The notes: generated by a model from the letters alone, not told the origin. A stretch of DNA of 64,000 bases from Anaeromusa acidaminophila DSM 3853 (GCF_000374545.1 NZ_KB894594.1:1-64000), one strand, 5' to 3'. Positions 24,501 through 33,474 are shown, numbered from the stretch's first letter. Numbers and translations: made by a program.

Positions 24501-24935
24501 TTAGACGTCCTCCATAATCATAACGGCTTTTCTTGATACGTTAAACGATGCCCAATTTGGTAGAAAATACTGTGAAAAAATTGGTTTCAAGCTAACGGTC
24601 ACGACAACTTCCAACGGATACCCAGGAGCATTCTGGCCGGCTTTAGGATAGGCTTGCACATTACTGATCGAAGTGTATCCGGCTTTTGCAAATGGGACAT
24701 TCTCCATCGCTGCTTGTCTTGCTGTTTGTTGGGCCACAGACAGGTTACTGGGGGCTTTGGTTAAAACCCCCTGGCGTACCCCTGCAAAGGCTGCGCTTGA
24801 CGTAGCCTGGACGGTTATAACAGCTCGTCCGACTTCCATTAACAGCGCAATTGCCATGATCATCATTATGAAAACCATTAAAAATTCTACAATGGCTTGT
24901 CCAGAGCGCTTTCCTCGTTTTGAGAAGTTAAGCAT
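24501..24935 (-). CDS. tadE: TadE-like minor pilin
   Basis: The 144-aa product carries the TadE N-terminus: RGKRSGQAIVEFLMVFIMMI followed by a hydrophobic helix to about residue 40. TadE-family minor pilins are processed by the prepilin peptidase and assist Flp pilus assembly. It is placed directly after the major pilin. Confidence 0.8.
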   Translation of the reverse strand: MLNFSKRGKRSGQAIVEFLMVFIMMIMAIALLMEVGRAVITVQATSSAAFAGVRQGVLTKAPSNLSVAQQTARQAAMENVPFAKAGYTSISNVQAYPKAGQNAPGYPLEVVVTVSLKPIFSQYFLPNWASFNVSRKAVMIMEDV

Positions 24936-24944
24936 AAGTTCACC

Positions 24945-25178
24945 TTAGTTTGCGAGTTGCGAAATTTTGGTTTTTACCGTAGTAATCAGAGGATCGATAA
25001 CTCCAGACGAAAACTTATCCTTAAACAAATACACAATGCCGGCAACAACCGCAAGGATTGCCAGATACTCAATTAAACCTTGTCCTTTGCGAGCTTTTCC
25101 TTTTGCGGAGATAGCCGGCTTAAAAGAAAACCATTTGGCTGCCATGACCATACTAAATTCATTTACTTTTTGATACAT
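24945..25178 (-). CDS. flp: Flp-type major pilin
   Basis: The 77-aa protein has the Flp processing region KARKGQGLIEYLAILAVVAGIVYLF, with G-x-x-(E)-Y typical of type IVb pilins. The leader before the cleavage site is unusually long, about 33 residues, and contains KWFSFKPAI. AAAAGGAGG precedes the start. The TCCGTATACT motif at 25206-25219 lies about 30 nt upstream, so this operon (pilin, TadE, TadG-like, two more) belongs to the shared regulon. Confidence 0.85.
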   Translation of the reverse strand: MYQKVNEFSMVMAAKWFSFKPAISAKGKARKGQGLIEYLAILAVVAGIVYLFKDKFSSGVIDPLITTVKTKISQLAN

Positions 25179-25205
25179 TTTTATTCCTCCTTTTTGGGGC
25201 CTTTA

Positions 25206-25219
25206 TTTTAGTATACGGA
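25206..25219 (-). promoter_or_regulatory. TCCGTATACTAAAA motif upstream of pilin
   Basis: A perfect minus-strand copy, 27 nt before the pilin start codon. Confidence 0.75.
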
Positions 25220-25253
25220 AATTATTTTAGATTTTCGGGCGGCTGGTAATAAA

Positions 25254-25287
25254 AAAGAAAACTCTCGTAAAGAGAGTTTTCTTTTGA
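25254..25287 (-). terminator. Terminator of ssb
   Basis: AAAAGAAAACTCTC / GAGAGTTTTCTTTT with a 5-nt loop, just downstream of the ssb stop. Confidence 0.85.
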
Positions 25288-25292
25288 ACTAA

Positions 25293-26075
25293 TTAAAACG
25301 GAATGTCTTCTTCTTGTATTGGCCCACCAAATGTACCGCTTTGCATCATTGCTCCACCAGGCATTCCTGCGTTGGAGTTCTGCGCTGTAGGCGGTTGTCC
25401 ACCGGGAGCTGCTTGAGAACGTTGTTGGCTACCTTGATTCGGTTGCGGAGATGGTTGCGAAGTAGTGGTAGAATTTGTTTGATTAGCAAAATCAAGGAAG
25501 GTGAACGTATTCAGTACATAACTGTGTTCAAACCTTTTTTTGCCATCATTTCCGTCCCAAGCTCTTGATTGAAGTTTTGCTTCAACCAGAATCCGGCGAC
25601 CTTTCGTTAAATGATTGCCGATGTTTTCTGCGGCTCGGTCAAAGGCTGTGACTTTGAAAAAATCTGCTTCATTTCTGTCGCGTTGAACAGCCAAAGAAAA
25701 TGTAGCAATACATTTCCCATTTGCAGAATATCGCACTTCAGGATCTTGTGCGAGTCGTCCAACGAGCATAGCGACATTTAAATCACTAGTTGCTTCGCTG
25801 GGAATAATCCCGCCATACAAAATAGCATTCTGAATATCAACGTAGCCATAGCTTCCGTTGTTATCATTAAACTTACGAGTGACAGGATTTCCTTTGACAG
25901 TAACTGGTTCTCCTGCAGACAACATCTTGGCATGTTCAGCCGCTTTCCCTTTTGTCATAACCCAGATTGGCAGCGATTCCAGGCATTTGTTACTTACCTG
26001 AAAATAAACAGAACCATCGTTTTGGACCACAGGATTGTTAACAAGGCACCCCGAGATAATAGTTGTCTTTGTCAT
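25293..26075 (-). CDS. ssb: Single-stranded DNA-binding protein with an extra N-terminal domain
   Basis: SSB coats single-stranded DNA and recruits partners through its acidic tip. Residues about 98-200 form the canonical OB fold (NVAMLVGRLAQDPEVRYSANGKCIATFSLAVQR, FFKVTAFDRAAENIGNHLTKGRRILVEA). A Gln/Pro/Ser-rich linker leads to the tip EEDIPF. The first 95 residues are extra and look like a second OB-like domain (TTIISGCLVNNPVV...EPVTVKGNPVTRKF). At 260 aa it is far longer than usual SSB. The leader has the hairpin-AAGGAGG arrangement. Confidence 0.92.
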   Translation of the reverse strand: MTKTTIISGCLVNNPVVQNDGSVYFQVSNKCLESLPIWVMTKGKAAEHAKMLSAGEPVTVKGNPVTRKFNDNNGSYGYVDIQNAILYGGIIPSEATSDLNVAMLVGRLAQDPEVRYSANGKCIATFSLAVQRDRNEADFFKVTAFDRAAENIGNHLTKGRRILVEAKLQSRAWDGNDGKKRFEHSYVLNTFTFLDFANQTNSTTTSQPSPQPNQGSQQRSQAAPGGQPPTAQNSNAGMPGGAMMQSGTFGGPIQEEDIPF

Positions 26076-26092
26076 AATAAAATTCCTCCTTA

Positions 26093-26104
26093 GCGCATGT
26101 GCGC
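26093..26104 (-). promoter_or_regulatory. Stem-loop before AAGGAGGA (leader family)
   Basis: TAAAACAAAATTT, then GCGCA-CA-TGCGC, then TAAGGAGGAATT in the ssb leader. Confidence 0.75.
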
Positions 26105-26183
26105 AAATTTTGTTTTACATATTTATTTTAGGTGTAAAAAAAACAGAAAGCAAAAGAGCGTACCCTTTTACTTTCTGCTTCGC

Positions 26184-26708
26184 TTATATGTTGTTTACTG
26201 GACTATGGAGTAAATGTTCTCCATTACGCCACTCTTTTATTCGCACCATCACATCGAAGGCCGCAGCACGGACAACCTCGTTTGGTTCCCATCCATTTTC
26301 TTTTTGCCATTCTTCCTCCGTCTTGGGCATTGTATCGTCCAATGACTGTAATAACCACCCTCCGTCGACTTTGAGATTGTTTCGATATGTTTCATCCATT
26401 GCCTTTGCAAACATGATTAAATCCATCATTTCTTTTATAGTTTCGACCAATAAATCCACTTTGCTGTTTTCGCCTAGATGTGGATTTAACAAGGTAATAC
26501 AGTCCGCAAAAAAATTGAACATGGATTCATAATTTCTCATTCTGGCTACTTTAAGTAACGCGTCAGAGTAGTCAGCCGTGGTCTGCTTATCATGAGAGTT
26601 TAATAAGTACGCATCCAACGCTTGTGCGGTTTCTGCTAGCATTTTATCTTCATTCTTTCCAAATTTGTGCTTTGCCAGATCAACCACAATTTCTTTCTTC
26701 TTTTTCAT
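26184..26708 (-). CDS. Hypothetical helical protein
   Basis: AAAGGAGA lies 9 nt before the ATG at 26708; the ATG at 26717 would be too close. The 174-residue product is almost wholly helical and acidic, with a lysine-rich start. No motif is recognised. It lies between ssb and the DUF192 gene. Confidence 0.6.
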   Translation of the reverse strand: MKKKKEIVVDLAKHKFGKNEDKMLAETAQALDAYLLNSHDKQTTADYSDALLKVARMRNYESMFNFFADCITLLNPHLGENSKVDLLVETIKEMMDLIMFAKAMDETYRNNLKVDGGWLLQSLDDTMPKTEEEWQKENGWEPNEVVRAAAFDVMVRIKEWRNGEHLLHSPVNNI

Positions 26709-26730
26709 AACTGCCATTCTCCTTTATTCG

Positions 26731-27048
26731 TTACTTCCATATAAGTGTATCTCCGCGGCAAATACTATACTTTTGAATGGTTCCTTCCGGAAGCTCCAGG
26801 GCATAACTTCCTTTAAAGGATATCATGATTTTCCCTGGATGAAGAGTTTTCATGGATACTACCTGATGATTTTTCGATAGAAAGAAAATGTCTAAAGGGA
26901 TTGTCATGCCAAGAGTATGTACTGCATGACAAGGTTTTAAAAGTAATCCCTCATCAAATTGTCTTTCCTTTTCCCCCAACAAGCCTATCAATCTTTGGTA
27001 AAAGGTTGCCGCTGTCCTAACTTTTATTGTAAGATGAACTGTTTTCAT
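26731..27048 (-). CDS. DUF192 family protein
   Basis: The 105-aa product fits DUF192: RTAATFYQRLIGLLGEKE, HAVHTLGMTIPLDIFFLSKNHQVV, and ALELPEGTIQKYSICRGDTLIW at the end. The family's biochemical role is not settled. It lies between the Tad assembly genes and ssb. GGAAAGAATC precedes the start. Confidence 0.8.
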   Translation of the reverse strand: MKTVHLTIKVRTAATFYQRLIGLLGEKERQFDEGLLLKPCHAVHTLGMTIPLDIFFLSKNHQVVSMKTLHPGKIMISFKGSYALELPEGTIQKYSICRGDTLIWK

Positions 27049-27090
27049 TAGATTCTTCCTTTCAAGAGGAGTATAGCATAAAGGCGCTAT

Positions 27091-27134
27091 AAAAATGGTT
27101 GTTACTCCAATGGAGCAACAACCATTTTTTAAAA
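27091..27134. terminator. Terminator after tadC
   Basis: AAAATGGTTGTTACTCCA / TGGAGCAACAACCATTTT stem with T runs, at the end of the Tad assembly operon. Confidence 0.85.
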
Positions 27135-28028
27135 AGATTGTGCCGTTTTCAAATAACCTACGAGCATCGGGCCTAAGAGAAGAATTACAATGGCCGGAAA
27201 GATCAATAGCATCATGGGCATATTGAGCTTGAGTTGAGCTGCGGACGCGCCTTGTCGAATCTTGTCTTGTTGGCGCTGGCGCATGGTGTCGGATAGAAGA
27301 GTTAATGTTTCAGCTACCGGGTGCGCGCCCATTTCATTTTCCATTGTAAATGTTCGGTATACTTCATTGATATCTTCTGTAGGTAAACGTTTACTTAACA
27401 ACAACAAGGAGTCCTGGAGCGTCATGCCCGATTCTACGCGCTGCACAAATAGTTGAAATTCTTTGGTTAGAACATTATTTGCGTTTTCAGAAGCAATAGA
27501 AGCCATCTCTAAAATCGATAAATTTATACTTGCCAAGACAGCCATCAGGTCCAATGTTGCTGGCAGGGCAATGGAGGCATCCAGTAAGCGATTCTTGATT
27601 TGTTTTGTAATTGCGTAACTTGGCAGATGACTTCCTGCAATAGCTCCTAATATAATTAGAAGCGGCCATTTTGTCCATTCAACATCATAAATAATGGCTA
27701 AGAACAAAATAAAGGCTCCTCCTAGATACATCCCTACCATTTCAAGGGTGATAATATGAGAAGGCTTCCAATTAAATGGTTCCCCAGCAGCATACAACAT
27801 AGATTGAATGTCTTCATAGCGTTCTGGTGGAACCGGCGGACTAGACAGATTAGCTAGTCGTTTTACAATCGACTCGCGGAGCTGAGCGTAATTTCGAATC
27901 TTTTCTTTGCCGTTTTCAAGCTCAACGGTTCCGCGTATTTTCATTCGCTCTTCAAGATCTTTTTCGTCTTGAATTAGGTAAAGAATAATACATATAAAAG
28001 TGAGTAAACACAAAACAAATACAGCCAT
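27129..28028 (-). CDS. tadC: Tad pilus inner-membrane protein TadC
   Basis: The 299-aa protein has a T2SSF domain (about 155-280: LPATLDLMAVLASINLSILEMASIAS, ESGMTLQDSLLLLSKRLP, LTLLSDTMRQRQQDKIRQGASA) and hydrophobic helices at the N-terminus, near 110-150, and at the C-terminus (MMLLIFPAIVILLLGPMLVGY). With TadB it forms the membrane platform that TadA drives. It follows tadB by 13 bp. Confidence 0.9.
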   Translation of the reverse strand: MAVFVLCLLTFICIILYLIQDEKDLEERMKIRGTVELENGKEKIRNYAQLRESIVKRLANLSSPPVPPERYEDIQSMLYAAGEPFNWKPSHIITLEMVGMYLGGAFILFLAIIYDVEWTKWPLLIILGAIAGSHLPSYAITKQIKNRLLDASIALPATLDLMAVLASINLSILEMASIASENANNVLTKEFQLFVQRVESGMTLQDSLLLLSKRLPTEDINEVYRTFTMENEMGAHPVAETLTLLSDTMRQRQQDKIRQGASAAQLKLNMPMMLLIFPAIVILLLGPMLVGYLKTAQSF

Positions 28029-28041
28029 ATGCCCTCCTCCC

Positions 28042-28983
28042 TTACAGTCCAGACCGAATCATTTTTTTGATGGATAGAATCTGTTTAGCCCATATAAATC
28101 CAACAATATTGAGAATTGCCGCAACGAAAAGCATACTAAGACCTAATGCGTCCGTCAGCATTTGAGAAACTAGTTCATATTTAAAAACCAGGCAAAATAG
28201 AAAAATGCCCATAGGTGAAAACCCCACAATTTTTATTGATGCACGACCAGTGGCTGTTATCGTTCGTATGGCAGACCGATCCCCATCTCTTTTCCGAATG
28301 ATACTGATGGTGCTCGTTATTGCCTTTAATGCAACTTCGGAACTGATTCTATCGGCAACTAGCAGGCCATTAAAGAGCAAATCACCGTCCTGGGTATTGA
28401 TATTATTTTTTAAAAACCTCAATACACTTTGTAAATCCTGCCCTTTTTTTACCATGAAGGCTGCCGCTCTAAATTTTCGTCCAATCGGATCAGGAACGGT
28501 TCCCGCTTCTTCTAAAGCGCGCAATATACTTGGAGAACTTCGAAGTATGGATTGCATCTTTACTGCTGCCTGTTCAAGCTGCACTTCAATTCTTGCTTCA
28601 AGCTTTCCTTCTGCTCGTTTTACTTTAAAAATGGTTAATAGAACACCCGCAATGAAAAAAGGAAAGCTGACTAGAAAATTGCCTGTTGCTAGGGTGACTA
28701 ATGTTACGATAATACATCCTCTAATTACACTATGTTGTTTTAACCCTTTTATGCTTGTTTGAATTCCTGCGTCGTAAGCTCGTTCTGCTAAACGGCCGTA
28801 AAATTTATCGATAAAACTATTATTTTGAGTTTGGCTAGCTTCTTGCAAGTCCTCATTTCTCAGGCGAAACCGTTGCTTAAATCGTTCTTCTTCTTCCATT
28901 TGCCAGTAATATATTCCGCCGATACATAGCAATCCCACTATGAACCAGAGCATATAAATTGTGGATGGTTGAATGTAGGTCAT
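28042..28983 (-). CDS. tadB: Tad pilus inner-membrane protein TadB
   Basis: The 313-aa protein has membrane helices near residues 8-26, 85-118, 255-275 and 278-300, and a T2SSF domain between. LEARIEVQLEQAAVKMQSILRSSPSILRALEEAG matches TadB-type proteins. It lies directly after tadA and before tadC, the standard order. Confidence 0.88.
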   Translation of the reverse strand: MTYIQPSTIYMLWFIVGLLCIGGIYYWQMEEEERFKQRFRLRNEDLQEASQTQNNSFIDKFYGRLAERAYDAGIQTSIKGLKQHSVIRGCIIVTLVTLATGNFLVSFPFFIAGVLLTIFKVKRAEGKLEARIEVQLEQAAVKMQSILRSSPSILRALEEAGTVPDPIGRKFRAAAFMVKKGQDLQSVLRFLKNNINTQDGDLLFNGLLVADRISSEVALKAITSTISIIRKRDGDRSAIRTITATGRASIKIVGFSPMGIFLFCLVFKYELVSQMLTDALGLSMLFVAAILNIVGFIWAKQILSIKKMIRSGL

Positions 28984-28992
28984 AAATACATC

Positions 28993-30444
28993 TCACCTTT
29001 CCAAAAATTCGTTAGCCCGTGGGTGGACCGGTTGGCTTTTATACCAATCTGGAGTCAATGTTAATCTATCCGCAAATGTTGGAATATAACCAGTAAAGCC
29101 TAAAGTGTCACTTTCTCCCTTTTTTAAAGGGTATTTCATTTTGAAAATTGGTTGAACTTCATAGTTCCCTTTATCATCTAACCCCACCATTTCTGCAATT
29201 TCAACGATCCTGCGTTTTCCACCATTTCGGTCATCCCGATTGATTTGGATAATCATGTTTATAGCGGAAGAAATTTGCATTCTGAGAGATGATAACGGAA
29301 TTATTTTATCTAAGGTACACATATACTCAATACGAGTAAGTGCATCCGCCGGCGTATTCGCATGAAGTGTTGTAAGCGATCCATCATGCCCTGTATTCAT
29401 GGCCTGCAGCATTTCTAAGGCCTCAGACGAACGACACTCCCCGACTATAATTCGGTCGGGACGTGCACGCAAAGCACTCCAAATGAGAGCTGCCATGTCG
29501 ATATTTACGATGTCTCCTTTACTGGCGCGTATTTTTCTTGTTGCCCAGTACAATGTATGGTCTACAGCAAGATCCAGCTCCCTCGTATCTTCACAAACAA
29601 TAATACGGTCTGTCTCAATAAAATTGCTGATCATATTCAAGATTGTTGTTTTGCCGCTACCGGTACCGCCGGATATTACAATATTTAGCCGTCCGTCAAC
29701 ACAGGCCCTTAAGAAAGTTAATGCAGCGTCAGTAATAGACTCATTCTGCACAAAATCTTCAGGACGCATTTTAAATTTTGGGTGTTTCCGTATGGTTAAT
29801 TCCGTTCCGTTAGTAGCAACTGGCCATATCGTAACGTGTAGGCGATGCCCTTCTGGCAAGTACCCATCACATACGGGGTTAGCAACGTCAACTTTTTGTC
29901 CTAATGGTTGAATGATTCTGTCTACTATGTTTTTAAGGTGAGCCTCACTATCAAACCGAACCCCTTTAACCTTTCTTACCTCTCCATATTTTTCTACCCA
30001 GACATTATTGGGACCTACGCACATGATTTCTTTAACATCATCATCATGTAAAAGAGGTTCTAAGGGGCCGTAACCACAAATCTCATTGATGATTTCTGTC
30101 ATCAGCCGGTCTTCGATTTCTTTTCCTGCATAAGGAATGACAATGCGAATTTCCTTTAGCAAAAACTCTTTTAATTTTTGTTCTTTTCCCGTTTCTTGGA
30201 GCATCTTCAATTCAGGAGAAGATAAGACATTTTTAAACACGGTATCTTTGAACTGAGAATATGAGCTATCATCCATCCTGCTTTTGGGGCCTGCATTCTC
30301 AGTGCGACGACTTCCAAAAGGAGAATCGCCTTGATGAATATGTTTATTCTCTTCAGAGCAGGAAGCTATCGGCTTTTCTGGAGGTATCTCTTGAATGATT
30401 TCCAATTTTCTTGGTTGATTTCTTTGCCCAAATAATCCTCTCAT
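28993..30444 (-). CDS. tadA: Tad pilus assembly ATPase TadA/CpaF
   Basis: TadA is the hexameric secretion ATPase of Flp pili. The 483-aa product has Walker A ISGGTGSGKTTIL, an Asp box (IIVCEDTRELD), Walker B (RPDRIIVGECRSSEAL) and a His box (GHDGSLTTLHANTPADALTR). The first 65 residues are variable. Its ATG is preceded by AAGGAGG only at a distance; a perfect hairpin (30454-30481) lies between, which would bring site and start to about 11 nt. Confidence 0.93.
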   Translation of the reverse strand: MRGLFGQRNQPRKLEIIQEIPPEKPIASCSEENKHIHQGDSPFGSRRTENAGPKSRMDDSSYSQFKDTVFKNVLSSPELKMLQETGKEQKLKEFLLKEIRIVIPYAGKEIEDRLMTEIINEICGYGPLEPLLHDDDVKEIMCVGPNNVWVEKYGEVRKVKGVRFDSEAHLKNIVDRIIQPLGQKVDVANPVCDGYLPEGHRLHVTIWPVATNGTELTIRKHPKFKMRPEDFVQNESITDAALTFLRACVDGRLNIVISGGTGSGKTTILNMISNFIETDRIIVCEDTRELDLAVDHTLYWATRKIRASKGDIVNIDMAALIWSALRARPDRIIVGECRSSEALEMLQAMNTGHDGSLTTLHANTPADALTRIEYMCTLDKIIPLSSLRMQISSAINMIIQINRDDRNGGKRRIVEIAEMVGLDDKGNYEVQPIFKMKYPLKKGESDTLGFTGYIPTFADRLTLTPDWYKSQPVHPRANEFLER

Positions 30445-30453
30445 TTTTAATAA

Positions 30454-30481
30454 GGATGCAGTTAATTTCTTAACTGCATCC
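30454..30481 (-). promoter_or_regulatory. Hairpin between Shine-Dalgarno and tadA start
   Basis: GGATGCAGTTAA / TTAACTGCATCC is a perfect 12-bp stem with a 4-nt loop. It separates AAGGAGG (30484-30490) from the ATG at 30444. Folded out, the spacing is 11 nt. It follows tadZ with only a short T tract after it, so weak termination is also possible. Confidence 0.65.
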
Positions 30482-30503
30482 AGCCTCCTTAATCATTTTT
30501 CAT

Positions 30504-32486
30504 TTACCGTCTTCTAATTTTTGGTCCTTTGGAAGATCTTTTAAGAGTTGGCTTAGCAGCTGCTGGTTCTTTCTTTTTCTTTCGCGAGAACAATCTCGTA
30601 AAGAGTGAGAATAACCCTTTTTTCGGGGGCGCCTCTTCTTCGACAATCTCTTCTTCACCCTCTTCATCATAACTTTCTCCGCGAACTACCAACGCTTGAT
30701 CCTTACTGCTCTTCCTTTTCTTTTCAATAGTACCCAATGTCGTTGCTAGACGTATCACGTCCTGTGCCAAGGGTTCGTTTTCAAATGATGCAACGGCCGG
30801 CAGTCCTTGTTCTTGGCTTTTATCAGCTGATTTTCTGTCAAAAACAATTTCGCCCGCAAAAAAGTTATCCACTCCTGACGGTGATACAGTTCCCAAGATG
30901 TCTTTAATTTTATCAACATTTAACTCGCCATTATACTTTGCTTTATTGATTACCAACCTCGATTTTTTTAGATACTGCTGTGTTTCTGAATTTGGATCCT
31001 GGGAAAAACCAGCAAGTTTTGTTAATAAACTCCGGGTATTTCTGACGGATTCATAGGTAGAATCCGTTACGAATACAATCGTTTTCGCTTCGCCAAAGGC
31101 TGTCAGAATAGGGGGTAATAAATCCACGGACGTATCAATGAAGATGTAATCGAAAGACCGCCGAAGCTCATGCATAATGGCTTCTATGTGCTCTTCCTTA
31201 ATTTCTTCACTTTCGCCAATCATTTGCGGCCCCGTCAAAACCCATAAATTATCAAACCCATCGGGCTGCCATAGTGAATTGCTTATAGCGCCTGGCTGAA
31301 ATGATTTTTCTTCTTTTTGAAATGCGTCCATACGGATAAGGTCAGGTATCGTTCTAATTGGACCTTGATTCGTGAAATGGGTATCCACTGCACAATAATT
31401 AAGGTCCATGTCAATTATGGCGACCTTGGGTTGCCCTTTCCCTTTTTTTGATGTTCCATACAACGCTGCAGCCGTAGCAAAATTTACAGTTAGTGTTGTT
31501 TTGCCTGAGCCACCTTTTACAGAGGTGAAAACGATTTCTCTTGCCTTCTCATTAATGCTATCTGACGCTCTATTCATCATATCGTTAATTTGAAGAAAGG
31601 AATTGCTCGTTTCCATAGATGGTTGTGGTAATGGTGTAGCGGGATTGGTACTAATAAATTGTGGTTCTTCTTCTTTTGGTGCAACGGGTGCTAATACCGC
31701 CGGGGACAATGTTGGTGGGGCGGCGACGACAGGCGGAACCGGAATTCCTGCAGGTGCAAAAGGCGTATCGCAAGTTGTTGCCATCTGGGTCTGGGAAATT
31801 TTCATTTGAATTACATCCAGAATAACGTTGTATAAATCATTTTTTGAGTAGGGTTCTTGGCCTTGGCCTGTACGGGTTATAATGTGCGGTATTCCTTGGG
31901 CCTGAATTTGTGTTTTGAGCATTGGGTCAGGTCTAATTCCAATAGCAAACTGTGTTTGCGGATTCCGCATCATTACATGACGTGCCACTTGAATCCCATT
32001 ATGAATTGGTATGTTCATATCAATAATTACAAGATCAGGTTGATAGGACTCAATGAGTTCGATTGCAACTTTTCCTGTAATAGCCCAGCCAATATACTCC
32101 AAATTCCAGTCTTCAATGGTTTGAAACTGCTTTAAAAATTCATTGCATTGCGGGGATTGGTCTGCAACTAGAATTCGAAGGGTCGGCGTTTGCAATTGCG
32201 CTTCAACAACCGGAGATGGGATTAGCGGTTCGATAGGACTGGGGGTAAGCCGCATTTGATTTTCTTCCGGGACGTATTGTGAAGTAGTTAACCCAGGTAT
32301 GTTCTCGTTTCGATTAGCAAGAACGCTTTCTCTAGTCGGCGGCGTGAAGGAAGACGCAATCACTGCCTCTTCTTGATGATTAGCTGGTTCTTCTTTCCAT
32401 GGCAAACTATCTGATGAACCAAACCGAATTCTTTTCGTTTTGAGTTCTATTGGGGGGGCGTCACCACGAAATGTGTTTTTTGACAT
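30504..32486 (-). CDS. tadZ: TadZ/CpaE-like protein: receiver plus ParA/MinD-type ATPase
   Basis: The start is 32486 (MSKNTFRG) after GAAAGGAG. The 660-aa protein has a disordered N-terminus, a receiver-like domain (LRILVADQSPQCNEFLKQF...DLVIIDMNIPIHNG), a Pro/Ala linker, and a deviant Walker A ATPase (FTSVKGGSGKTTLTVNFA, AIIDMDLNYCAVD). It ends in a very charged Glu then Lys/Arg-rich tail. TadZ positions the pilus machine at one cell site. It is longer than most relatives. Confidence 0.88.
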   Translation of the reverse strand: MSKNTFRGDAPPIELKTKRIRFGSSDSLPWKEEPANHQEEAVIASSFTPPTRESVLANRNENIPGLTTSQYVPEENQMRLTPSPIEPLIPSPVVEAQLQTPTLRILVADQSPQCNEFLKQFQTIEDWNLEYIGWAITGKVAIELIESYQPDLVIIDMNIPIHNGIQVARHVMMRNPQTQFAIGIRPDPMLKTQIQAQGIPHIITRTGQGQEPYSKNDLYNVILDVIQMKISQTQMATTCDTPFAPAGIPVPPVVAAPPTLSPAVLAPVAPKEEEPQFISTNPATPLPQPSMETSNSFLQINDMMNRASDSINEKAREIVFTSVKGGSGKTTLTVNFATAAALYGTSKKGKGQPKVAIIDMDLNYCAVDTHFTNQGPIRTIPDLIRMDAFQKEEKSFQPGAISNSLWQPDGFDNLWVLTGPQMIGESEEIKEEHIEAIMHELRRSFDYIFIDTSVDLLPPILTAFGEAKTIVFVTDSTYESVRNTRSLLTKLAGFSQDPNSETQQYLKKSRLVINKAKYNGELNVDKIKDILGTVSPSGVDNFFAGEIVFDRKSADKSQEQGLPAVASFENEPLAQDVIRLATTLGTIEKKRKSSKDQALVVRGESYDEEGEEEIVEEEAPPKKGLFSLFTRLFSRKKKKEPAAAKPTLKRSSKGPKIRRR

Positions 32487-32502
32487 TATTGCTATACTCC
32501 TT

Positions 32503-33213
32503 TCATCGTCCTGGTTGTGATTGAACAATAAAACCAAAGCGACTTAAAAATGTTTGCGGCAAGACGTTTGCTTCCTGCACTTTTCTTGATCCTGCCTGTG
32601 CTTTGTTGATGCGGATACTTGCGCCTTGCTCTACCGCAAAGCTGATATAGCCAGCTTCTTGTGGAACTACCAGTACGGTCAGACTTTGTTTCCCGTTCGA
32701 ACCGCTGCTTACGTCAACAACTTCGACCAACGGCGCTACATTGATCGTTGTAGCGATTCCAAGCCCGCCTTCTTTTTTGAAGTTCACAATAATATCAACT
32801 ATATCTCCTTTTTTAACGTTGCCTACCTGTACATTTCCTTGGTCTAACGCTATCGGAAATTCACGGGTATTATCGTTTTTCGTTACAAGCTGTTTACCGT
32901 CTTCGTCTTCGACTCCTACCGCTTGTCCCAAAACCTCTTGGCCTTTATATATAGTTGCTACGCTTGTTAACCCAACAACTTTACTGATTTTCTCTGAGGT
33001 CAAGCCATTGGGGTGTTTGGCCATTTCTGGAATTGATTTTGTTTCAAACATATCCGCGGTTAAAACGGTTCTTGCATCAATCTTTTGTTTGGCAACAACT
33101 ACCTCTGTTAAAGTTAATGCTTTGGTATATCCTTCATACATTACAAAAGCAGCACCTAAAGCGCATAGGCAGGCACCAATAAAGAAATATTTCTTATTTA
33201 CCTGGATCTTCAT
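32503..33213 (-). CDS. cpaB: Flp pilus assembly protein CpaB/RcpC
   Basis: The 236-aa product has one N-terminal membrane helix (YFFIGACLCALGAAFVMYEGY) and a SAF domain (LTEVVVAKQKIDARTVLTADMFETKSIPEM...GLTSVATIYKGQEVLGQAV) followed by a second beta-rich domain (KKGDIVDIIVNF...VVEV...SLTVLVVPQEAGYISFAVEQG). It overlaps the HTH gene by 4 bp and precedes tadZ, with which it may interact. Confidence 0.88.
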   Translation of the reverse strand: MKIQVNKKYFFIGACLCALGAAFVMYEGYTKALTLTEVVVAKQKIDARTVLTADMFETKSIPEMAKHPNGLTSEKISKVVGLTSVATIYKGQEVLGQAVGVEDEDGKQLVTKNDNTREFPIALDQGNVQVGNVKKGDIVDIIVNFKKEGGLGIATTINVAPLVEVVDVSSGSNGKQSLTVLVVPQEAGYISFAVEQGASIRINKAQAGSRKVQEANVLPQTFLSRFGFIVQSQPGR

Positions 33214-33446
33214 GCGTGCTCCTCCCGTGATTCCAGTTTCAATAAATCGCCAGGAGTAACTGCGTATGTTTCACAAAGCTTTTCCAGTACATCCAGTTTT
33301 ATCGATTTAACATTTCCTTTTCGTAGTTCGGCCAATGTATTATTTCGGATTCCTGTTTCAATATGTGCCCGGTAAGTTGAATGTCCCTTTTCCTTTAAAA
33401 CATCGTCCACTTTTAAGACAATCATTTTTGATGCATTTTCAACCAT
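33210..33446 (-). CDS. XRE-type HTH regulator at head of Tad operon
   Basis: The 78-aa protein (start at 33446 after GAAAGGGTG) is a Cro/C1-like domain: LKVDDVLKEKGHSTYRAHIETGIRNNTLAELRKGNVKSIKLDVLEKLCETYAVTPGDLLK. Its stop overlaps the cpaB start by 4 bp, so regulator and pilus genes are coupled. It is itself preceded by a TCCGTATACT motif and is a candidate binder of that motif. Confidence 0.85.
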   Translation of the reverse strand: MVENASKMIVLKVDDVLKEKGHSTYRAHIETGIRNNTLAELRKGNVKSIKLDVLEKLCETYAVTPGDLLKLESREEHA

Positions 33447-33474
33447 TTTCCACACCCTTTCTTGAGCCTCTTAA

